A DNA stretch of 16,738 bases from JAAYCI01 sp964472465 (GCA_964472465.1 CAYYLW010000049.1:1-16738), one strand, 5' to 3'; counted from the stretch's first letter, positions 1-7,597 are shown. Notes: a model not told the origin generated them from the letters alone. Made by a program: numbers and translations.

Positions 1-32
1 TTGTCAAATTTCAAATCGCTTATTTTGAGCAT
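1..32 (-). CDS. hisI: Phosphoribosyl-AMP cyclohydrolase, N-terminal fragment (cut by window edge)
   Basis: Only the first ten codons are visible, running off the left edge: ATG at 32-30 followed by LKISDLKFD. This matches the usual N-terminus of HisI, which opens the ring of phosphoribosyl-AMP in the third step of histidine synthesis. A strong ribosome binding site (GGAGGAG, 5 nt before ATG) supports the start. The gene lies 47 nt after the hisF stop, in the same direction, the normal place for hisI in clostridial his operons. The identification rests on position plus ten residues. Whether it is fused to hisE cannot be seen. Confidence 0.7.
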   Translation of the reverse strand, partial: MLKISDLKFD

Positions 33-79
33 CTCGTCTCCTCCGCTTCTCTACAAGGGCTGCTGATAAACAAAGCCCC

Positions 80-838
80 CTACACAATACGCATGGGTAT
101 GCCGCGCTGCTGCAAAAATGTTTTCAAGGCGGGAATTTCCACCTCTTTAAAATGAAAGATGGAGGCCGCCAGCCCCGCGTCCATGCCCGGCAGGGCAAAC
201 AGGTCGGCAAAATCCTCCTGCTTGCCCGCCCCGCCCGAGGCGATGATGGGCAGCGGCACCGCCTCGGCAATGGCCGCCAGCAGCTCTAAATCAAAACCGT
301 TCTTCACACCATCGGTGTCCATGCTGTTGATGACCAGCTCACCCGCGCCCAGGGCCGCGCCGCGTTTGGCCCACTCCACGGCCTCTAGGCCGGTGTCCTC
401 CCGGCCGCCCTTGGCAAACACATGGAAAGCGCCGTCCACCCGCTTCACATCCATCGAGAGCACCACACACTGGCTGCCGTAGCGCTTGGCCCCCTCCTCC
501 ATGATTTCCGGGCGGGCGATGGCGCCCGAATTCACGCTCACCTTGTCGGCCCCGCATTTCAGCACCCGGTCAAAATCCTCCACGCTGCGGATGGCCCCCC
601 CCACCGTGAGGGGGATAAACACCTCGGCGGCGGTGCGGGTGAGGATGTCGGTAAACAGGCCCCGCCCTTCGGCCGAGGCGGTAATATCATAGAACACCAG
701 TTCGTCGGCACCCTGCTGGTTGTAGTAGGCCGCCAGGGCCACCGGGTCTTCCACGTCCCGAAGCCCTTCAAAATTAACCCCTTTCACCACCCGGCCATCG
801 CGGATGTCCAGGCAGGGGATGATGCGTTTTGCAATCAC
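80..838 (-). CDS. hisF: Imidazole glycerol phosphate synthase, cyclase subunit HisF
   Basis: HisF is the (beta/alpha)8-barrel cyclase half of IGP synthase. It uses ammonia delivered by HisH to turn PRFAR into imidazole glycerol phosphate and AICAR in the cytoplasm. The 252-residue length is normal. The N-terminus AKRIIPCLDIRDGRVVKG is a family signature. Both catalytic aspartates are present, D11 (CLD) and D130 (SMD), as is the phosphate-binding TVGGAIRS segment (residues 78-85). The start is GTG at 838, overlapping the hisA stop as GTGA, which implies translational coupling. The partner hisH lies one gene upstream in the same operon. Confidence 0.97.
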   Translation of the reverse strand: MIAKRIIPCLDIRDGRVVKGVNFEGLRDVEDPVALAAYYNQQGADELVFYDITASAEGRGLFTDILTRTAAEVFIPLTVGGAIRSVEDFDRVLKCGADKVSVNSGAIARPEIMEEGAKRYGSQCVVLSMDVKRVDGAFHVFAKGGREDTGLEAVEWAKRGAALGAGELVINSMDTDGVKNGFDLELLAAIAEAVPLPIIASGGAGKQEDFADLFALPGMDAGLAASIFHFKEVEIPALKTFLQQRGIPMRIV

Positions 839-1569
839 GGCTCTTGCCCCGCTTTCTGCCCTGCCACCCGCAGGGCCTCTTTTAAATCCACCGCACCGGT
901 GTACAAGGCCTTGCCCACAATGGCCGCCTGTACCCCCATGTCCCGCAAAGCCACAATATCCCCCAGGCTGGACACCCCGCCCGAGGCCGTGATGGTAAGG
1001 CCGGGAATCTGCGAGAGTTGGCGGTAGATATCCAAATTGGTGCCCTGGCCCGCGCCATCGCGGGAGATATCGGTGTAGATGATATTCTCAACCCCTATCT
1101 CCCGCATCTCCCGGCAAAAAGACAGGCTGTCCGTCTCACTGGTGGCCAGCCAGCCCTCCACGGCCACCTTGCCACAGCGTGCGTCCACCCCCACGGCGAT
1201 ACGCGCGCCATAGCGCCGCACCATTTTTTTTGTGAAGGCCGGATCTTTGAGGGCGGAGGTGCCCAAAATAACCCGCCGTACCCCCATGGCAAAAGCCGCC
1301 TCCACGCTCTCCTCGCTGCGGATGCCGCCCCCCAGCTCCACCTCTAAGGCAGTGGTTTGGGTAATGGCCTGCACCGCCGCACCATTGCAGGGTTTTCCGG
1401 CCTTGGCGCCGTCCAAATCCACCAGGTGCAACTGGGTGGCCCCGGCCTGTTCAAACTGCTGGGCAAAGGCGGCAGGGTCGCTGCCGTAGGTCTCTTTTTG
1501 GGCATAGTCCCCCTGGAACAGGCGCACCACCTGCCCGTCTATCAAATCAATGGCCGGTAACAAAATCAT
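835..1569 (-). CDS. hisA: Phosphoribosylformimino-AICAR ribotide isomerase HisA
   Basis: HisA is a (beta/alpha)8-barrel isomerase that converts ProFAR to PRFAR, the substrate of HisF/HisH. Counted from the ATG, the protein begins MILLPAIDLIDG, as most family members do, with catalytic D8 and D129 (AVGVD). Phosphate-binding loops such as GGGIRSEES and ASGGVSS are also present. I chose ATG at 1569 because GGAG ends 5 nt before it and the protein then starts at the canonical residue. A GTG two codons upstream (1575) overlaps the hisH stop as GTGA and would add only two residues. The gene overlaps hisF by 4 nt at its 3' end. Confidence 0.96.
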   Translation of the reverse strand: MILLPAIDLIDGQVVRLFQGDYAQKETYGSDPAAFAQQFEQAGATQLHLVDLDGAKAGKPCNGAAVQAITQTTALEVELGGGIRSEESVEAAFAMGVRRVILGTSALKDPAFTKKMVRRYGARIAVGVDARCGKVAVEGWLATSETDSLSFCREMREIGVENIIYTDISRDGAGQGTNLDIYRQLSQIPGLTITASGGVSSLGDIVALRDMGVQAAIVGKALYTGAVDLKEALRVAGQKAGQEP

Positions 1570-1571
1570 CT

Positions 1572-2204
1572 TCACTCCGCCTTTGCAAAAGCCCGCAGGA
1601 TTGCCAGCCCTGCCGCGCCACTTTTTTCTGGATGGAACTGGGTGCCAAACACATTCTCCCTTTGCACGGCAGCGGCCACCTGTACGCCGTATTCACTGCT
1701 GGCAACCACCGTGGCGTTTTCGCCGGGCACATAAAAACTGTGTACAAAATACACGGAATCCCCCTCGCGGGTATTGGCGAGAAGGGGCGAGGCCGGGCGG
1801 TTTAGATGCAGGGGGTTCCAGCCGATGTGGGGCACCTTGTAGGCAAAGCCCCCGGTGCGTAAATCTTCGGCCAGGCTGCGCACCTGCCCGGGCACAAACC
1901 CAAGCCCCCGGTGGCGGCCAAACTCATGGCTCTCCTCAAACAAAAGCTGCATACCCAGGCAGATGCCCAGCAGGGGTTTCCCCTTTTTTACCTCATCCGC
2001 CAGTGTCTCGCACAGGCCGCTGGCACGCAGTTTGGCCATGGCGTCCTCAAAAGCGCCCACACCGGGCAGTAGAATCCGCCCGGCCTCCCGCAGGTCCTGC
2101 GGGTTTTGGCTCACCAAAGTGTCCAGGCCCAAAGCCTGCAAAGAACAGCGCAGGCTGAACAGGTTGCCCACGCCATAATCCACAATCACTATCTTTCCTC
2201 GCAC
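1572..2204 (-). CDS. hisH: Imidazole glycerol phosphate synthase, glutamine amidotransferase subunit HisH
   Basis: HisH is the class I glutaminase subunit that releases ammonia from glutamine and channels it to HisF. The Cys-His-Glu triad is complete: C82 in GICLGMQLLFE, and H191 and E193 in GTQFHPEKSG. The family's DYGVGNL start and PGVGAF loop are present. The 210-residue length is normal. The start is uncertain by a few codons. GTG at 2204 has GAGGG 7 nt upstream. GTG at 2189 has AGGA 6 nt upstream and would give the shorter canonical N-terminus. The gene lies 10 nt after hisC and overlaps the hisA region at its stop. Confidence 0.96.
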   Translation of the reverse strand: MRGKIVIVDYGVGNLFSLRCSLQALGLDTLVSQNPQDLREAGRILLPGVGAFEDAMAKLRASGLCETLADEVKKGKPLLGICLGMQLLFEESHEFGRHRGLGFVPGQVRSLAEDLRTGGFAYKVPHIGWNPLHLNRPASPLLANTREGDSVYFVHSFYVPGENATVVASSEYGVQVAAAVQRENVFGTQFHPEKSGAAGLAILRAFAKAE

Positions 2205-2214
2205 CTGGCCGCCC

Positions 2215-3273
2215 TCATTTCTTTTGATTCAAAATACTACGCATGGTCTGGGTGAAAAAATCCATTTCCTCTTCGCTGCCCACAGAAACACGCAGATATT
2301 CCCGCACACGGGGCTGCTGGAACCAGCGCACCAAAATGCCGGAATCCCGCAATTGCTGGAAAATACGCTCGGCCGAATGCTGCGGGTGGTAGATGAACAT
2401 AAAATTGGCCTGGCTGGCGGTGCAAAGGAAGCCCATCTCGCGCAGCGCGTCCTGTGTTTTTTCTCGGGTGGCCACAATGCGGCTCACACAGTTTTTATAA
2501 TAGGCTTTGTCCGCCAAAGAAGCGGCGGCGGCGGCCAGGGTCATGCTGTTCACATTGTAGGGGTTGAAACCATATTTCATCCGCCCCAGCCCCGCAATCA
2601 GTTCCGGGCTGCCCGCCGCATAACCCAGGCGCGCGCCCGCCAGGCCCCTGGCCTTGGAAAATGTACCCACCACCAGCAGGTTATCATACTGCTCCAGCAG
2701 CGGCACCGCGCTTTCGCCCCCAAAGGCGATGTAGGCCTCGTCCACCACCACCAGGTTACCGGGGTTCCAGCGCAAGATATTCTCGATGGTGGCCCGTGGC
2801 AGTGCCAGGCCGGTGGGGGAATTGGGGCTGGCAATGAAAATGGTGCGTCCCGCGCCGGTGTAGTCCAAGGGATTCAGGCTAAAATCCTCTTCCAATGGGA
2901 TGATGCGGGCCTCCACATCATACATTTTAGCATATACGTGGTAAAAACCATAGGTGATGTCGGCAAAGGCCGCCCCACTTGGGCAGAAGCCCCAAAAACA
3001 AAAAGCCAAAATCTCATCGCTGCCGTTGGCCACAAACACCTGGCTGGGGGCCAGGCCCAAAAACTCGGCCAGGGGCTTGGCCACACTCTCACAGGAAATT
3101 TCTGGGTAGAGGTTCAGTTTTTCAGCCACACTGGCCACCGCCTGCCCCACCATAGGCGCGGGGGGGTAAGGGCTCTCATTGGTGTTCAGCTTCACCCATT
3201 TGCGCCCAGAGGGCTGCTCGCCCGGCACATAGGGGGCCACATCACGGAAACGGGGGGTAATATAACGTGACAT
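2215..3273 (-). CDS. hisC: Histidinol-phosphate aminotransferase HisC
   Basis: This PLP-dependent class I/II aminotransferase makes histidinol phosphate from imidazole acetol phosphate and glutamate. The PLP lysine is K207 in GTFSKARGLAGARLGYA. Other family marks are LNTNESPYPP (29-38), ANGSDEI (82-88), SPNSPTG (149-155) and VVDEAYI (176-182). The 352-residue length is typical. Start is ATG 3273, preceded by GAGGAG about 11 nt upstream inside the end of hisD, with a 5-nt gap after the hisD stop. In many related operons hisB follows hisC. Here hisH follows at once. Confidence 0.96.
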   Translation of the reverse strand: MSRYITPRFRDVAPYVPGEQPSGRKWVKLNTNESPYPPAPMVGQAVASVAEKLNLYPEISCESVAKPLAEFLGLAPSQVFVANGSDEILAFCFWGFCPSGAAFADITYGFYHVYAKMYDVEARIIPLEEDFSLNPLDYTGAGRTIFIASPNSPTGLALPRATIENILRWNPGNLVVVDEAYIAFGGESAVPLLEQYDNLLVVGTFSKARGLAGARLGYAAGSPELIAGLGRMKYGFNPYNVNSMTLAAAAASLADKAYYKNCVSRIVATREKTQDALREMGFLCTASQANFMFIYHPQHSAERIFQQLRDSGILVRWFQQPRVREYLRVSVGSEEEMDFFTQTMRSILNQKK

Positions 3274-3278
3274 ACGGT

Positions 3279-4568
3279 TTATTTCTCCTCTTGCTGCTGT
3301 AGGCGAATGCGTACACTTTCGGCGTGGGCATGCAGCCCTTCCCGCTGGGCAAAGGCCTGCACCTTTTCGCCCGCCGCGGCCAGCGCCTCTTTAGAATAAT
3401 ACAGATAGCTGCTTTTTTTGATGAAATCATCCACCGAAAGCGGCGAATAGAACCGGGCGGTACCCGCCGTGGGCAGGGTGTGGTTGGGGCCCGCGAAATA
3501 ATCCCCCAGCGCCTCGGGGGTGTGGTGGCCCAAAAAGATGCTGCCCGCGTTTTGCACCTGTGGCAACAGGGAAAACGGCTGGGCCACGCTCAGCTCCATA
3601 TGCTCCGGCGCCAGGGCATTGGCGCAGGCCACCCCCTCCTCCATGCTGGCTGCCAGCAAAATTTTGCCGTTTGTACGCAGCGATTTTTCGGCTATCTCCC
3701 GGCGGGGCAGTTTCGCCAGTTGGCGGGGCAGTTCCTCTGCCACCGCTTTTGCCAGCGCCGCACTGGTGGTGATGAGCACCGCCGCCGCCAGTGGGTCATG
3801 CTCGGCCTGGCCCAGCATGTCTGCCGCCACCACCGCCGCATTGGCACTGTCGTCTGCCAGCACCAAAATATCGCTCGGCCCGGCAATCATATCAATATCC
3901 ACCCTGCCGTACACCATTTTTTTGGCCGTGGCCACGTAGATGTTCCCAGGGCCCACAATTTTATCCACCCGGGGGATGCTTTCGGTGCCATAGGCCAGGG
4001 CCGCCACAGCCTGCGCGCCTCCCACCGTAAAGATATCCGTAACACCCGCAATACGCGCCGCCGCCAGCACGGCGGGGGGCAACTGGCCGTTTGTATCCGG
4101 CGGGCTCACCATTACAATCTGCTTCACCCCGGCAATTTGGGCGGGAATCACATCCATCAAAACGGTGCTGGGATAGGCCGCCGTGCCGCCCGGCACATAC
4201 ACCCCCACCCTGGCCAGCGCGGTGAGTTTCTGCCCCATCACAATACCGGGGGTATCCGCCTGTACAAAGCCCTGCCGCACCTGCCTTTGGTGGAAATTCC
4301 GAATGTTTTCGGCCGCCTCGCGCAGAATGCCCAAAAACGTCTCCCCCACCTCGCGGCAGGCGGCGTCAATCTCGGCCTCGCCCACCCGCAGGCAGGCGGG
4401 GCGCACCCCATCAAAACGCTCGGTATAGTTCAGCAAAGCCGCGTCACCGTTTAGGCGCACCTCTGCCAAGATATCAGCCACAGCCGCATCCACATTGGCC
4501 GCCTCTCCCCCCCGGCACTCCAAAATAGCCTGGGGGTCTATGTCCGCCACCTTTTGTATTTCTATCAT
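3279..4568 (-). CDS. hisD: Histidinol dehydrogenase HisD
   Basis: HisD is the zinc enzyme that oxidises histidinol to histidine with two NAD+ in the last two pathway steps. The general base and acid pair E322-H323 sits in LAPEHMEL. Zinc ligands correspond to Q254 and H257 (GQAEHDP), D356 (ALGDYF) and H415 (GLHAHAES). The NAD and substrate segments VGPGNIYVA and IAGPSDILVLADD are intact. The 429-residue length is normal. Start is ATG 4568, overlapping the hisZG stop as ATGA. All key residues are present, so I expect an active enzyme. Confidence 0.97.
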   Translation of the reverse strand: MIEIQKVADIDPQAILECRGGEAANVDAAVADILAEVRLNGDAALLNYTERFDGVRPACLRVGEAEIDAACREVGETFLGILREAAENIRNFHQRQVRQGFVQADTPGIVMGQKLTALARVGVYVPGGTAAYPSTVLMDVIPAQIAGVKQIVMVSPPDTNGQLPPAVLAAARIAGVTDIFTVGGAQAVAALAYGTESIPRVDKIVGPGNIYVATAKKMVYGRVDIDMIAGPSDILVLADDSANAAVVAADMLGQAEHDPLAAAVLITTSAALAKAVAEELPRQLAKLPRREIAEKSLRTNGKILLAASMEEGVACANALAPEHMELSVAQPFSLLPQVQNAGSIFLGHHTPEALGDYFAGPNHTLPTAGTARFYSPLSVDDFIKKSSYLYYSKEALAAAGEKVQAFAQREGLHAHAESVRIRLQQQEEK

Positions 4569-6139
4569 AGCAGGCCCTCCAGCTTGCGCAGCAGTGTTTC
4601 AATTACATCCCCTTTGAACCGCCAAGCGGCCCGGTTGGCAATCAAGCGGGCGGAGGAAGGGGCCACCTCGGCCAGCACATCCAGGTTGTTTTCCCGCAGG
4701 GTGGAACCCGTTTCCACAATATCCACAATCACATCCGCCAGCCCGGTGATGGGGGCCAGTTCAATGGAGCCGTTCAGCTTGATAATCTCCACCGATTGGC
4801 TTTTTCCCGCATAGTACCGCCGGGTGACATTGGGGTATTTGCTGGCCACCCGCAGGGTAGCGGCAGGGTCGCCCGTAAAGCCGGGGTAGCCCGCCACCGC
4901 CAGGCGGCAAACACCCAGATGCAAATCCAGCAGTTCCAGCACCTCGGCGCCGCTTTCCAGCAACACATCTTTGCCCACCACCCCGATATCCGCCGCGCCA
5001 TGCTCCACATAAATATCCACATCGGCAGGCTTCACCAGGAAATAGCGCACCCGGCTTTCGGGGTCCTCAAACACCAATTTGCGGCTTTTTTCCGCAAGGC
5101 CCCGGCAGGGTAGTCCAGCCTTTTCAAACAGGGCATACACCTGCTGGCCCAGCCGCCCTTTGGGCAGTGCCACGTTTAAATATCCGTCACGGGCGGTCTT
5201 GTTCCCCTGGCCTTCAGCCTCCAGCCCGCCCAGCACGCTGAGATACAGGGCAAAACCCAGCGCCCCCTGCCGCTTGCCAAAGCGGCGCATCAGGTTATCG
5301 TAGCGCCCGCCAGAGAGTACCGCCCCCGGCACCCCCTGCACAAAGCCCTGGAAGATGAGGCCATTATAATAATCGATGTCATTTAGGGTGGAAAAATCCA
5401 GCCGAAGTTCCACACCGGGCACTTCGCCCAGCGCCTGGCCCAAAGCCTCCAGCTCAGCCAGGGGTTGCTGCGCATCTGCAACGCCGTCGGCCAGGGCCTT
5501 GGCTGTTTGCAGCGCCTGCCCCACCGGGCCGGAAAGCGCCGCCAGGGCGGCCAGTTTTTCCGCCGTCTCCTGGCTTAAACCGGCGGCCTGGGCCGCCTGA
5601 CGCATGCCATGGGGGCTTTTCTCCTGTAGAGCCGCCAGGGCATCTTCCCGCAGTTCACTGCCGCCAAAGGGGGCCAGCATCGCCTCGATATACCCCATGT
5701 GGGAAAGGTCCAGCGCCGCGGTGCCAATTTGCCCCAGGCTCTCGGCGGCCAGGCGCAACACCTCCGCTTCGCTTTCGGGCCCTTCCGCCCCAATAAATTC
5801 CAGCCCCATCTGGTGAATTTCTCGATACTCCCCGCTTTGGCGGCTACGGCGGTATACGTTCTCGTTGTAGTACACCCGGCGCACCTCACCGTCCGGGGTG
5901 TTTTTCACCAGTGGCAGGGTTAGGTCTGGCTTTAAGGCCATCAGGCGCCCGTCGGCCCCGGTAAACGAAATAATATCCGCCCCTTTTAAGAAGGAACGGT
6001 TTTGCATGTACAGGTCATATTCCTCAAAACTGCCCAGGCGGAACAGCCGGTAACCCCGCTGTTCAAATAGGGCCCGTAGCCGAAGCGCAGCTTCTTCCTC
6101 CCGCCGCAGTCCCGGCAGCGCAAAATTCAAAGTCTCCAT
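4565..6139 (-). CDS. hisZG: Fused ATP phosphoribosyltransferase: HisZ regulatory domain + short-form HisG catalytic domain
   Basis: One uninterrupted 524-residue frame carries two proteins that are usually separate. Residues 1 to about 312 are HisZ, the catalytically inactive HisRS paralogue that gives histidine feedback to short HisG. It has KPDLTLPLV (70-78), a motif-2-like RRVYYNENVYR (87-97) and SGGRYDNL (276-283). A linker near 311-319 leads to HisG (319-524), with LNVALPKGRLG at its start and the PRPP-binding VDIVETGST at 472-480. HisG performs the first, committed step, ATP + PRPP to PR-ATP. Start ATG 6139 has AGGAGG 5 nt upstream and is the first gene after the promoter. Short HisG works in vivo only with HisZ, so fusion fixes the subunit ratio at 1:1. 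Confidence 0.95.
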   Translation of the reverse strand: METLNFALPGLRREEEAALRLRALFEQRGYRLFRLGSFEEYDLYMQNRSFLKGADIISFTGADGRLMALKPDLTLPLVKNTPDGEVRRVYYNENVYRRSRQSGEYREIHQMGLEFIGAEGPESEAEVLRLAAESLGQIGTAALDLSHMGYIEAMLAPFGGSELREDALAALQEKSPHGMRQAAQAAGLSQETAEKLAALAALSGPVGQALQTAKALADGVADAQQPLAELEALGQALGEVPGVELRLDFSTLNDIDYYNGLIFQGFVQGVPGAVLSGGRYDNLMRRFGKRQGALGFALYLSVLGGLEAEGQGNKTARDGYLNVALPKGRLGQQVYALFEKAGLPCRGLAEKSRKLVFEDPESRVRYFLVKPADVDIYVEHGAADIGVVGKDVLLESGAEVLELLDLHLGVCRLAVAGYPGFTGDPAATLRVASKYPNVTRRYYAGKSQSVEIIKLNGSIELAPITGLADVIVDIVETGSTLRENNLDVLAEVAPSSARLIANRAAWRFKGDVIETLLRKLEGLL

Positions 6140-6271
6140 CCTATCCTCCTGTACCCAGTGGCAGGCTGTGCCGCACCACCTGGCCCTATCTTTTGTATTG
6201 TACCATATAGCGGCGGGGCACCACCAGCCATTTTGCCTTTCCCGTCGTGTTTTTCTTTTGGATTCACTACC

Positions 6272-6300
6272 ATTATAGAACGCTTTCTTAGTTTAGTCAA
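6272..6300 (-). promoter_or_regulatory. Sigma-A promoter of the his operon
   Basis: On the minus strand, -35 TTGACT (6300-6295) and -10 TATAAT (6277-6272) are separated by exactly 17 nt. Transcription should start near 6265, giving a leader of about 125 nt before hisZG. I see no histidine-rich leader peptide and no T-box in that leader, so control may act at the promoter through the flanking boxes listed separately. Confidence 0.85.
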
Positions 6301-6323
6301 GTAAATTCAGAAAGCATTCTTAG
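6277..6323 (-). promoter_or_regulatory. Two operator-like boxes flanking the his -35 element
   Basis: The minus strand has CTAAGAAAGCGTTCT at 6291-6277 and CTAAGAATGCTTTCT at 6323-6309: 15-mers differing at two positions, 32 bp apart centre to centre, about three helical turns. Each core AGAANGCNTTCT is itself a dyad. The downstream box fills most of the -35/-10 spacer and touches the -10 box, and the upstream box lies just above the -35. This is what paired repressor sites look like. The regulator is not identifiable from the sequence. Confidence 0.6.
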
Positions 6324-6337
6324 CCTGTGGTGGTGCC

Positions 6338-6388
6338 AAACACAAACTCCCCCCAGGATTGTAGTTACAAACCTACAGTCCTGGGGGG
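6338..6388 (-). terminator. Hairpin terminator after ferritin, before the his promoter
   Basis: Arms 6349-6364 and 6373-6388 pair over 16 bp with one G-U and an 8-nt loop. In the minus direction the hairpin is followed by the moderately T-rich AGTTTGTGTTT. It lies between the ferritin stop and the his promoter, so it probably ends the superoxide reductase-ferritin transcript. A smaller hairpin (GGGGAT 6431-6436 with ATCCCC 6447-6452) lies just upstream, right after the ferritin stop. Confidence 0.7.
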
Positions 6389-6460
6389 ATTCTTGCCTAA
6401 CTATTATAGCGTGGGCCCTTCGTAAACCAGGGGGATAACCCAAACCATCCCCTTTTCAAA

Positions 6461-6973
6461 CTACTCCAGCACCAAGCTGGGCGGCGCATAGGCACGGGTT
6501 TTCAGCTCTTGGTCAAACTGGTACATCGCCTTGGGGTCTTGGCCAAACAGTTCATACTTTTTAATCAAATCCCCCACATTTTTTTCCTCTTCGCCCTGTT
6601 CTTTGATGAACCAGCTTAGGAATTCAATGGTGCGATAATCCTGGTCCTCCATGGCAACCCCGTAGATGGCATTGATGGAAGCCGTCACCAGCTTTTCGTG
6701 CGCCAGCGCCATGTGCAGCGGTACGTCGAAGCCACCATAGGTTTCCGCCGGCGCTTCAATGGGCAGCAACTTGATTTTGCTATCGTTGTTCAGCAGGTAG
6801 GTACGGAACAGCATGGCATGGTCCATCTCCTCCTGCGCCTGCACATAAAACCAGTTTTCAAACCCCTCTAGGCCTTGGTCGCTATAGAAATTTGCCATAT
6901 CCAAATACAGATAGGCGGAATACAGTTCTTTTTGAATCTGTTGGTTCAAAAGACCAGCCACTTTATCGTTCAT
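6461..6973 (-). CDS. ftnA: Bacterial non-haem ferritin
   Basis: The protein is a four-helix ferritin that oxidises Fe2+ and stores it as mineral in a 24-subunit cytoplasmic shell. Counted from ATG 6973 it has 170 residues. The ferroxidase residues are present: E16, E49 and H52 (EEMDH), E93 (HEKL), Q126 and E129/E130. I chose ATG 6973 because AGGAG lies 8 nt upstream. A GTG three codons earlier (6982) would sit almost on top of that site. The gene follows superoxide reductase by about 80 nt in the same direction. The pair is sensible in an anaerobe, since one removes superoxide and the other sequesters iron released by it. Confidence 0.95.
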   Translation of the reverse strand: MNDKVAGLLNQQIQKELYSAYLYLDMANFYSDQGLEGFENWFYVQAQEEMDHAMLFRTYLLNNDSKIKLLPIEAPAETYGGFDVPLHMALAHEKLVTASINAIYGVAMEDQDYRTIEFLSWFIKEQGEEEKNVGDLIKKYELFGQDPKAMYQFDQELKTRAYAPPSLVLE

Positions 6974-7026
6974 GCCATCCACTCCTTTTTCACTGCGTTC
7001 TTCCTATAACTTGGCCCGCCAGTTAC

Positions 7027-7046
7027 AAAAAAAGCGGTGGGCGCTT
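7027..7046 (-). terminator. Weak intrinsic terminator or attenuator between superoxide reductase and ferritin
   Basis: On the minus strand AAGCG (7046-7042), loop CCCAC and CGCTT (7036-7032) form a short stem that runs into seven T residues (7033-7027). With only 5-6 bp it should be leaky. I see no convincing separate promoter for ferritin, so it may lower ferritin expression relative to superoxide reductase. Confidence 0.45.
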
Positions 7047-7053
7047 CAGATAA

Positions 7054-7428
7054 TTAGGCTTTGCCTTCCATCTTCCATAGGCCATGCAGGTTGCAATATT
7101 CATACACCTCATAGGGGCCCGCTTCCACTGTGAAACTGGCTTTCGGGGCCGCGCCGGGTTTCAGTTTTGCATACTGTACCTTATCACCCTGCACCACCAA
7201 AATGGTTTGGATATAGTGCTCTTCCGTCATGGGGTGTTCCACGGCGCCAATGGTCACGTTCAGCAGTAGGCCTTGGGCCTCCACAGCGGGCACGTGTTTT
7301 TCCAAAGCGGCATCTGTAACACCTGCTTCAAGCACCATCATAGGCTCCCCGCAGCATACCAGGGGTACCCCCGCATCATAGGGCTGCACCGCAATATTTC
7401 CACAATGTTTACATCTTAAAATTTTCAT
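7054..7428 (-). CDS. dfx: Desulfoferrodoxin / two-iron superoxide reductase
   Basis: The enzyme reduces superoxide to hydrogen peroxide without producing oxygen, a typical anaerobe defence. The N-terminal desulforedoxin-like centre has C6, C9, C25 and C26 (CKHC and VCCGEPM). The C-terminal catalytic iron site has all five ligands: H45 (EKHVP), H65 (VEHPM), H71 (EEHYI), C112 and H115 (YCNLHGLW). The adjacent E43-K44 pair matches the residues that assist catalysis. The 124-residue length is normal. ATG 7428 is preceded by GAGG 6 nt upstream. The gene heads a unit with ferritin and has a long leader with its own small ORF. Confidence 0.95.
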   Translation of the reverse strand: MKILRCKHCGNIAVQPYDAGVPLVCCGEPMMVLEAGVTDAALEKHVPAVEAQGLLLNVTIGAVEHPMTEEHYIQTILVVQGDKVQYAKLKPGAAPKASFTVEAGPYEVYEYCNLHGLWKMEGKA

Positions 7429-7473
7429 AAGTTACCTCTCCTTTACGTTACAATGAAAGTGCTCTTCTACAAC

Positions 7474-7560
7474 CTATTTGCAAGCCACACCGGTGGCTTT
7501 GCCAACCGTCATATTCGCCGTCATGTTTTGGCGCAAGCGCTGGGCACAGGCCAATTTCAT
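7474..7560 (-). CDS. Putative 28-residue leader peptide upstream of superoxide reductase
   Basis: The dfx leader contains ATG (7560), 28 codons and TAG (7474), with AAGGG 4 nt before the ATG. The peptide is basic, with two cysteines (positions 5 and 27). It begins MKLACAQRLRQ and ends NMTVGKATGVACK, with a repeated NMT motif. It starts about 43 nt after the predicted transcription start and ends about 45 nt before dfx. I do not recognise a family. It may be a regulatory leader peptide, a small protein, or a chance frame in a structured leader. A hairpin (7482-7488 with 7493-7499) lies at its 3' end. Confidence 0.4.
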   Translation of the reverse strand: MKLACAQRLRQNMTANMTVGKATGVACK

Positions 7561-7597
7561 AGCGCCCTTGGGTGCGCTGGTTTTTGCGCAGGATAAT

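Noticed and set aside
2224..3270. Long plus-strand open frame opposite hisC (348 codons)
   Set aside because: It is the antisense shadow of a well-supported hisC, with no ribosome binding site and no recognisable domain. GC-rich genes often leave such frames open.
3324..4454. Long plus-strand open frame opposite hisD (376 codons)
   Set aside because: It is an antisense shadow of hisD, histidine- and arginine-rich, with no family resemblance.
6140..6270. T-box or histidine attenuator in the hisZG leader (GGTGGTGCC-like motifs)
   Set aside because: The leader is only about 125 nt, the AGGGTGGNACCGCG core is not matched, there is no terminator with a T-tract, and the one ATG-led frame (from 6231) has no histidine codons and runs into hisZG out of frame.
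7470..7510. c-di-GMP-I riboswitch in the dfx leader (GCAAAGCCACCGG resembles the GEMM core)
   Set aside because: Only one segment resembles the class. The 5' conserved segment, the tetraloop helix and its receptor, and the closing half are absent, and the stretch reads as part of a small ORF and a local hairpin.
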